This document shows, in pieces, positions 1 to 3,818 of a DNA stretch of 5,451 bases. Each line of letters starts with the position of its first letter. Position 1 is the stretch's first letter. Position numbers and translations under genes: made by a program. The notes under the pieces were generated by a model. It was not told the origin of the DNA. It worked only from the letters and a program-made list of their open reading frames with translations, and made no database searches. The DNA is from an uncultured Treponema sp. GTDB taxonomy: Bacteria > Spirochaetota > Spirochaetia > Treponematales > Treponemataceae. The stretch lies in NCBI GenBank assembly GCA_947176045.1, contig CAMWPF010000124.1, positions 1-5,451 of the forward strand, read 5' to 3'.

Positions 1-37
1 GGATGGATGTAAAGTCAAGTTCGTTCACAAATCTATT

Positions 38-448
38 TTAGTTGGTATATGCCCGTTTGTCAAAAGTTTTGTGCGTTGCGGAATCTGCTGCGGCAGATTC
101 CGCCGGGCTTTCCGGGATTCCGGCATCCGCCTCCTCGCCCTTTATTACAATCTGTACCGGAGGTATCTCCTTCTTTTCTGTGTTCGACGTTACTGCCGGC
201 TTTCCCTCAATGGCTTCCATGATTATCTTTATAGCCGTAACGGACGTCTTCTGGTTGTTTGAATACAGGGCTATATCGACAAGCCGCTTGCCGATCGCCT
301 GGCTTTTCGTCATCTGGACGGGAATCCCAGCGTCATGGTCATCGACCTGCACTGTCTCGTTGAGGATGCTTCGCAATACGTTTGAAAGGACTTTTTGAGA
401 CGGAGCCTTCTTCTTCTCCCCGACTGTCTCAGGCGTCATTAACCTCAT
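38..448 (-). CDS. DUF5681-like / phage small-terminase-like protein
   Basis: 136 residues, full length, ending in TAA. Residues 19-86 match the pattern I know from DUF5681 and similar proteins encoded beside phage terminase genes: an L-x(4)-L-x(3)-LNE-x-V strand-helix start (22-33), then MTKSQAIGKRLVDIAL (46-61), then AIKIIMEAIEGKP (72-84). The middle is charged and helical; the last 30 residues are Ala/Ser/Asp-rich and probably disordered. No membrane segment or signal peptide is present. The start is uncertain: the ATG at 448 has no ribosome binding site, while the in-frame ATG at 437-439 has only GAGG three bases upstream. It lies downstream of a strong terminator, so it should need its own promoter, which I cannot identify convincingly. 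If the family call is right, the role would be in DNA packaging or an associated phage function, and a large terminase gene might lie just left of the window. The call rests on motif memory, not a search. Confidence 0.6.
   Translation of the reverse strand: MRLMTPETVGEKKKAPSQKVLSNVLRSILNETVQVDDHDAGIPVQMTKSQAIGKRLVDIALYSNNQKTSVTAIKIIMEAIEGKPAVTSNTEKKEIPPVQIVIKGEEADAGIPESPAESAAADSATHKTFDKRAYTN
78..103. repeat. Perfect 11-bp inverted repeat inside a coding region
   Basis: GCGGAATCTGC (78-88), a four-base loop TGCG (89-92), then its exact complement GCAGATTCCGC (93-103). It lies in the Ala/Ser-rich tail of the phage-like gene (about residues 116-124). On the minus strand it is not followed by a T-run, so it is not a standard intrinsic terminator, although it could be an RNA hairpin that slows polymerase or protects the 3' end. 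Confidence 0.7.
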
Positions 449-483
449 AATTCGGAAGGATAGGGGATTCGTCCGTCAAGGTT

Positions 484-515
484 AAAAAAACAAGGCCCGG
501 CAATTTTGCCGGGCC
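484..515 (-). terminator. Rho-independent terminator of the leftward gene run
   Basis: A GC-rich perfect inverted repeat, GGCCCGGCAA (494-503) and TTGCCGGGCC (506-515), is followed on the minus strand by TTGTTTTTTT (the complement of 484-493). In practice this gives a stem of 8-9 bp with a small AT loop. It starts 26 bases past the stop of the XRE gene at 542. The plus-strand side has no T-run, so it serves leftward transcription only. Confidence 0.92.
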
Positions 516-541
516 GCTGGAGGCACATCTTCAATGAGCCG

Positions 542-856
542 TCAAACCAGCTCAACCTTGCACGCTTCCAAAGGATCCTCGCACTCGCAGAACTCCTTAT
601 GGAGGACTATCCTTTTCGGAGCCTCGACCGGAACCTCCTCATCCGCTTCAAGGCTGATGATTCCGTCTATTCCGCAGCTGAACAGCTCGCAGGCCCTCGC
701 GATGATTCCGACGCGGGCGCCGGAGTTGCCGTTGAAGCCGCCCTTCCTCATCTGCGTCAGCATGGAGGGGCTTACGCCGAGCAGGCCTCCAAGCCTTTCA
801 TAAGTAAGTCCGTTCTCCTTCGCAAGAAAGAACAGCGGCGCAAAGCTGATGTGCAT
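542..856 (-). CDS. Small XRE-family helix-turn-helix DNA-binding protein
   Basis: 104 residues from the chosen start. A helix-turn-helix of the XRE/Cro type is visible: TYERLGGLLG (18-27) as the first helix of the pair and SPSMLTQMRKGG (29-40) as turn plus recognition helix, then a Gly/Asn-rich loop (40-46) and a packing helix ARVGIIARACELF (47-59). The C-terminal 34 residues are acidic and hold three cysteines (90, 92, 99) around CEC. An open frame continues upstream to 940, but ATG 854-856 is preferred: it has GGAGG four bases upstream, clears the previous frame's stop at 897, and drops an N-terminus without family character. It is the last member of the leftward run, 26 bases before a terminator. 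The likely role is repressor or antirepressor-type regulation; the target is unknown. The loop before the packing helix is longer than in a typical XRE domain. Confidence 0.8.
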   Translation of the reverse strand: MHISFAPLFFLAKENGLTYERLGGLLGVSPSMLTQMRKGGFNGNSGARVGIIARACELFSCGIDGIISLEADEEVPVEAPKRIVLHKEFCECEDPLEACKVELV

Positions 857-860
857 GATG

Positions 861-865
861 CCTCC
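861..865 (-). promoter_or_regulatory. Ribosome binding site that fixes the XRE start
   Basis: GGAGG on the minus strand, four bases before the ATG at 854-856. The spacing is slightly short, but it is the only good Shine-Dalgarno match near either possible start, so it favours the 104-residue product over the 132-residue reading. Confidence 0.6.
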
Positions 866-896
866 GTCGATTATGTTTCCGCAACAAAAGAGCCTC

Positions 897-1364
897 TTAA
901 AGAGATGCCCTTTCTGGTAATTTGCAGATGAATGATACACCCAACGACGGCGTTATGTAAAATCTAGACATTATGCCGGAAAACCCTTCCTTGATAACAC
1001 CGCCATATACATCCCTTTGGTCTGCCATCGCACCAGCAAAATAATACATTCCAGAAATGCCCAAAGACAATCCGAATCTGTCTGTAATGCGGAAGGCGAG
1101 CGACCCGTCCAATCCTGCACCTAGATAGGCATACGCTGCGAAAGAAACGAATCCCGTCGAAAAGCCGACGACAGGACTGATTGCAAATAAAATACGATTT
1201 TCTCCTAAAATAAATGAAGAAACAAGAAGTTTTATTGAAAGCATAGATCCTAAAATAGATCCCACATCTGACAGACTGCTTGCGCTAAAGGTATCGATTA
1301 TAGAATCATAGTTTATAAAACCGGAAGAGATTGCGGGCAGGCTCGTTGTTTTATAGCTGTTGCA
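897..1364 (-). pseudogene. 5'-truncated barrel-type outer membrane protein remnant
   Basis: The frame is open from just after a TGA at 1365-1367 to TAA at 897-899, about 155 codons. It has no ATG near its beginning, no ribosome binding site and no signal peptide. The first possible start is a GTG at 1263-1265 (122 residues), with no Shine-Dalgarno sequence. The content is typical of a small membrane beta-barrel: alternating polar/hydrophobic strands with aromatic ends and Gly turns, for example ILFAISPVVGFSTGF, GSLAFRITDRFGLSLGISG, then SRFYITPSLGVSFICKL close to the C-terminus. Barrel-like sequence continues upstream of the GTG (SGFINYDSIIDTF) until it runs into the end of the DUF1653 gene, so the signal peptide and first strands appear to be missing. 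I read it as a 3' remnant joined to an unrelated gene. A short translated protein from the GTG cannot be excluded, but it would lack an export signal. Confidence 0.55.
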
Positions 1365-1596
1365 TCAACTCAAACCGGTATTCCTGTGCGGCATCTGGAT
1401 ACTGCGCTGCATTCAACTTTTCGACGAACAGTGCATACGGTCTGACATACAGCTCGTTCGCACCGTACTGAGCCTCATACACAACGACTTTCGCGCCGGT
1501 TTCAGAATCTGTGGCGAGACCAATTATTTTGTAAAGATTTCCTTTGAAATGGCGGTAGATTTGCCCCGGCTTTATTTCACGATTTTCGGAACGCAC
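1351..1596 (-). CDS. DUF1653 domain protein
   Basis: 81 residues, complete for this small family. Residues 9-59 follow the DUF1653 pattern closely: KPGQIYRHFKGNLYKIIGLA (9-28), the conserved D/HSET (30-33), VVVYEAQYG (37-45) and YVRPYALFVEKL (50-61), ending in YRFELMQQL. The protein is predicted to be soluble, cytoplasmic and mostly beta, with no catalytic residues known to me; the family's biochemical role is not established. The start is GTG at 1594-1596, supported by AAAAGGA six bases upstream, which overlaps the end of the preceding small hydrophobic frame (stop at 1599-1601, 2-base gap), so the two are probably co-transcribed and translationally coupled. Its stop codon overlaps the truncated barrel-protein frame. 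Confidence 0.88.
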   Translation of the reverse strand: MRSENREIKPGQIYRHFKGNLYKIIGLATDSETGAKVVVYEAQYGANELYVRPYALFVEKLNAAQYPDAAQEYRFELMQQL

Positions 1597-1598
1597 GG

Positions 1599-1766
1599 TT
1601 AATCCTTTTCAATTCCGGCATTCAGAAACAATATCATTACACACAGCAAAAGTGAAACAACAATTGTTATTATACCTGCAATCCATTTTGCTGGAATAAA
1701 CGATGTAACTTGATTTACGATAATGCCGACTAGAAAGGCTATAAACATCGCTTCTATTTTTATCAT
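1599..1766 (-). CDS. Small two-helix membrane protein, possibly a fragment
   Basis: 55 residues from ATG 1764-1766 to TAA 1599-1601. Two hydrophobic segments are clear, AMFIAFLVGIIVNQV (about 6-20) and WIAGIITIVVSLLLCVMILFL (about 28-48), separated by a short turn with Pro and Lys; the tail is NAGIEKD. This gives a hairpin inner-membrane topology. The frame continues upstream to a TAA at 1812-1814 with another hydrophobic stretch (LPIITFATYLPP) and no ATG, and the chosen ATG has no ribosome binding site. It may therefore be the 3' end of a larger membrane protein that lost its beginning, or a real small protein. It sits between the XRE gene (41 bases before the open frame) and the DUF1653 gene (2 bases after). 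I do not recognise a family. Confidence 0.45.
   Translation of the reverse strand: MIKIEAMFIAFLVGIIVNQVTSFIPAKWIAGIITIVVSLLLCVMILFLNAGIEKD
1603..1609 (-). promoter_or_regulatory. Ribosome binding site for the GTG start of the DUF1653 gene
   Basis: AAAAGGA on the minus strand, six bases before GTG 1594-1596, lying inside the last codons of the upstream hydrophobic frame. It supports the GTG as the true start and implies coupling between the two frames. Confidence 0.6.
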
Positions 1767-1854
1767 GTTTGGCGGCAGATATGTTGCGAATGTTATAATC
1801 GGCAGTTTGATTTAGATTCAGCAGCCCGCCTCCATTAACCCTCCGCCGTCCGTG

Positions 1855-2169
1855 CTACCGAACCAGCGCGTGAATCATCTTTCGCAGGACTGCAATCTTT
1901 TCCTTGTCGAGCGTGAGCAGGTCGTCCACGATATTCTGGATTTCTTTCAGATGGGACGGGCGGCCGTCTTCCTGTCCTGTCACAAGGTATTCGACTGACA
2001 CACCGAGCGTCTGCGCAATTCTGACCGCCGTTTCCACGTTCGGCAGCACGCCGCGCGCATCAATGTACGACAGGAATGTGCTGGGGCTGATTCCTGCCGC
2101 AGCCGCGACTTCCTTTACGAGCATTCCCTTGAATTCGATTTCCTCTCTCAGTCTTTCCCTGAACGCCAT
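1855..2169 (-). CDS. XRE-family transcriptional regulator
   Basis: 104 residues from ATG 2167-2169; two further in-frame ATGs (2173-2175 and 2179-2181) would add MLML. MAFRERLREEIEFKG is the expected beginning of this type, so the shortest start is preferred; none of the three has a ribosome binding site. Helix-turn-helix: LVKEVAAAAG (17-26), turn ISPS (27-30), recognition helix TFLSYIDARG (31-40), followed by the packing helix NVETAVRIAQTLG (44-56) and SVEYLVTGQ, the classic end of an XRE domain. The C-terminal 30 residues form one or two amphipathic helices (EIQNIVDDLL, KEKIAVLRKMIHALV), probably for dimerisation. It is divergent to the exported-protein genes starting at 2321, and an inverted repeat covers its start region, so it is a candidate autoregulator and possible controller of both directions. 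That regulatory link is inference. Confidence 0.88.
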   Translation of the reverse strand: MAFRERLREEIEFKGMLVKEVAAAAGISPSTFLSYIDARGVLPNVETAVRIAQTLGVSVEYLVTGQEDGRPSHLKEIQNIVDDLLTLDKEKIAVLRKMIHALVR

Positions 2170-2170
2170 C

Positions 2171-2198
2171 AACATCAGCATATCAAAATAGTGATGTT
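2171..2198. promoter_or_regulatory. Inverted repeat, candidate operator of the XRE regulator
   Basis: AACATCA (2171-2177) and its exact complement TGATGTT (2192-2198) are separated by 14 bases. They bracket an AT-rich stretch whose minus-strand reading contains a weak -10-like TATTTT (2185-2190), and they cover the alternative start codons of the XRE gene. Binding here would block its own transcription or translation. A third copy of the half-site lies at 2255-2261. Confidence 0.4.
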
Positions 2199-2253
2199 TT
2201 TCCCTTGTTAAGATAAAAATATTGTTGTAAACTGACAGGTAAAATTCAATATA

Positions 2254-2282
2254 TTGATGTTAATTCATAAAGTGAACACAAT
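2254..2282 (+). promoter_or_regulatory. Possible promoter of the exported-protein genes
   Basis: TTGATG (2254-2259) and CACAAT (2277-2282), 17 bases apart, each match four of six consensus positions. The -35 element overlaps the third copy of TGATGTT (2255-2261), so a protein binding that element would interfere with this promoter. The region is AT-rich and other placements are possible, for example TATATT at 2250-2255 as a -10. Confidence 0.3.
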
Positions 2283-2320
2283 TTATTGAAGTTTAGGACA
2301 TTTTTCCAAAGGAGTTTTGT

Positions 2321-2644
2321 ATGAATGTGAAAAACACAAAGAAGCGGTTTCTTGCCATGTGCATCATGGCAGGATTGATTGGTGCGGCGGCTTTTGCACA
2401 CGGTGTGAAAATGGTCAACGCTCCGGACGGCATTGTGGTCAATGACGTTCGGAATAAAAACGGAAACGGCGTTGTAAACATTTCCAACCATACCGGAAGG
2501 GATGTCAGCGTAGTGGTGGAGTTTTGTGCAGGCGGCGGACGTCTTGGTGCCGGGTTTGATGATATAAAGGACGGCCGTTCCGCTGATATTGAAGTGGACG
2601 CACGCTATACAGACGGCGTGACAATTCAGGTACGGAAACAATAG
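2321..2644 (+). CDS. Small secreted single-module protein, unknown function
   Basis: 107 residues, start fixed by AAAGGAG (2308-2314) six bases upstream. A signal peptide is clear: NVKNTKKR basic start, hydrophobic core FLAMCIMAGLIGAAAFA, cleavage expected after Ala26 (AFA-HG). Cys14 lies in mid-core with hydrophobic residues after it, so this is probably a type I signal and not a lipobox. The mature protein is about 81 residues and should be periplasmic or secreted. It is beta-rich: GVVNISNHT (50-58), DVSVVVEFCAGGGRLG (61-76), ADIEVDA, GVTIQVRKQ. The strand NISNHTGRDVSVVVEF has the same shape as segments in the next two genes (strand, N-x-T/S, strand). It is the first gene of a rightward pair, 21 bases before the lipoprotein gene. 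I do not recognise a named family, and no catalytic motif is visible. Confidence 0.82.
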   Translation: MNVKNTKKRFLAMCIMAGLIGAAAFAHGVKMVNAPDGIVVNDVRNKNGNGVVNISNHTGRDVSVVVEFCAGGGRLGAGFDDIKDGRSADIEVDARYTDGVTIQVRKQ

Positions 2645-2651
2645 AAACAAT

Positions 2652-2657
2652 AGGAGG
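2652..2657 (+). promoter_or_regulatory. Strong ribosome binding site of the three-module lipoprotein
   Basis: A consensus AGGAGG eight bases before ATG 2666, within the 21-base gap after the upstream stop. It is the strongest Shine-Dalgarno match in the window and contrasts with the absence of one before the next lipoprotein gene. Confidence 0.75.
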
Positions 2658-2665
2658 AATGTGAA

Positions 2666-3760
2666 ATGAAAAAGGGCATTATTTTCAGCATGGCGGCGGC
2701 ACTTGTACTGGCGGTGTTGGCAGGGTGTGCAAGTTCGCCGAAAAATTCGGGAAGCACCGTAGAACTTAAAGCGAAAAGCGTCAGCTTTAAAAGCGAGCCG
2801 GGAAGCCTTTCTATTAAAAATGATACAACAGATGATGTTGTTGTGTTTGCAGGAAAAGTCGAAAAAGGATGTCTTTTGGGTGGAATCAAGATGGGACAGG
2901 CGCGGAGCTTCGACTTGTCAAAAATTCCGGGAATTCCAGACAGCGGCTCGCTTTTGATTCGTGTTGCTTCATACAGCACATACCGTGGCAAGGCCCGTAT
3001 TACGGAAGCAGATGTAATTTATACAGGGCTTGTTGTCTATGATTTGAAAGACTCTGGCGACAGAAGCTCTTTGACAATTTACAAAGGCGTTGATGTCGCG
3101 CAGAAAGAATGCATCTATGTAAGCAACGAATCTGAAAACTATGTGCTCGAACTGCGTCTGGGGAATCCGTCGCAAGGCGAAGTGATCGCAACGCTTGCGC
3201 CGCTTGAAAGAAACAAGCGTATTTTTATGAAACCGAGAGATGACGGATTTGCGTATGATTTTTATGCGACGTGGGTATATGTGAATCCCATGACAAATGA
3301 AAAAACAGCAATGAACTCCGGGAAAAAGGACAGGAGGCGCGCTTATCCTGAATCTGTCGGAGGAGAAATAACACCGATGCGTTTTGAAGGTCCGTCTGCA
3401 TCAAAGATCGGGTATGATGTGGCATTTATCAGCGTCCAGAATGATACAAGTTCCGGCATTGAATTCAGGAACGGTGAGACAACGATGAAGAATCAGAAAG
3501 GAATCCGTTTTACTGCTTCTGGAAGAATGGATATATATGAAATTACTTCTGAAAACGGAGAATCAGGTCAGACATATACTGGATTGAAAGTTGAATTCGA
3601 CAATTCTTCAAAAATGACAATCAAACCGACAACGTTCATGCCGGGATACAAATATGAGCTTGTCATTACAGAAATGAACGGAAACTACGAGTATGACATT
3701 CGGGAAGTTGGAAAGAAGAGCCTCGTCGAAGATGCCAGCATTCAGCTTTTTATGGAGTAA
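2666..3760 (+). CDS. Three-module exported lipoprotein, unknown function
   Basis: 364 residues. The signal peptide has a basic MKK start, core GIIFSMAAALVLAVLAG and lipobox LAGC with Cys21 as the lipidated residue, followed by SSPKNSG, so it is a membrane-anchored lipoprotein of the inner or outer membrane. The rest appears to hold three copies of one beta-rich module about 102-105 residues apart, marked by SIKNDT (49-54), YVSNES (151-156) and SVQNDT (256-261). Each mark is followed by a hydrophobic strand, a Gly/charged turn and further strands; YTGLVVYDL (119-127) and YTGLKVEF (304-311) recur late in modules one and three. Strand DVVVFAGKV after the first mark resembles VSVVVEF in the preceding gene. 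It is in one transcription unit with that gene and is followed closely by a terminator. No enzyme motif is visible; a binding, scaffold or surface role is a guess. I do not recognise a named family. Confidence 0.85.
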   Translation: MKKGIIFSMAAALVLAVLAGCASSPKNSGSTVELKAKSVSFKSEPGSLSIKNDTTDDVVVFAGKVEKGCLLGGIKMGQARSFDLSKIPGIPDSGSLLIRVASYSTYRGKARITEADVIYTGLVVYDLKDSGDRSSLTIYKGVDVAQKECIYVSNESENYVLELRLGNPSQGEVIATLAPLERNKRIFMKPRDDGFAYDFYATWVYVNPMTNEKTAMNSGKKDRRRAYPESVGGEITPMRFEGPSASKIGYDVAFISVQNDTSSGIEFRNGETTMKNQKGIRFTASGRMDIYEITSENGESGQTYTGLKVEFDNSSKMTIKPTTFMPGYKYELVITEMNGNYEYDIREVGKKSLVEDASIQLFME

Positions 3761-3762
3761 AT

Positions 3763-3798
3763 AAAAAAAACTGTCTGCCAAACGGCAGGCAGTTTTTT
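3763..3798 (+). terminator. Rho-independent terminator after the three-module lipoprotein
   Basis: Stem ACTGTCTGCC (3770-3779), loop AAAC (3780-3783), GGCAGGCAGT (3784-3793), one G-T pair, then TTTTTT (3793-3798). A run of A's precedes it (3763-3770), so it could also act leftward. The next start codon is only 20 bases past its T-run. Confidence 0.9.
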
Positions 3799-3818
3799 AG
3801 AAACTAAATGACAGCGTT

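Noticed and set aside
888..912. Palindromic AAGAGCCTCTT and repeated AAAGAG as a terminator
   Set aside because: The arms are five bases with a one-base centre and no stable loop; it overlaps the end of the barrel remnant, and the T-run is short and misplaced.
506..931. Plus-strand frame over the second XRE gene
   Set aside because: It begins inside the terminator hairpin, has no ribosome binding site and is antisense to a gene with a recognisable helix-turn-helix.
857..940. N-terminal extension of the second XRE protein to ATG 940
   Set aside because: It would overlap the barrel remnant's end by 44 bases, lacks family character, and the internal ATG has GGAGG upstream.
38..1855. A chromosomal integron cassette array (short same-strand genes in a possible treponeme)
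   Set aside because: I looked for repeated attC-like sites with GTTRRRY / RYYYAAC ends between the genes and found no recurring pair; the intergenic stretches do not resemble each other.
2321..2400. Gene 1 as a lipoprotein with Cys14 as lipidation site
   Set aside because: The residues before it (LAM) do not fit a lipobox and a further twelve hydrophobic residues follow before an AFA cleavage site.
2246..2991. Minus-strand open frames over the two exported-protein genes
   Set aside because: They are antisense to genes with clear signal peptides and ribosome binding sites, and their products look like shadow translations.
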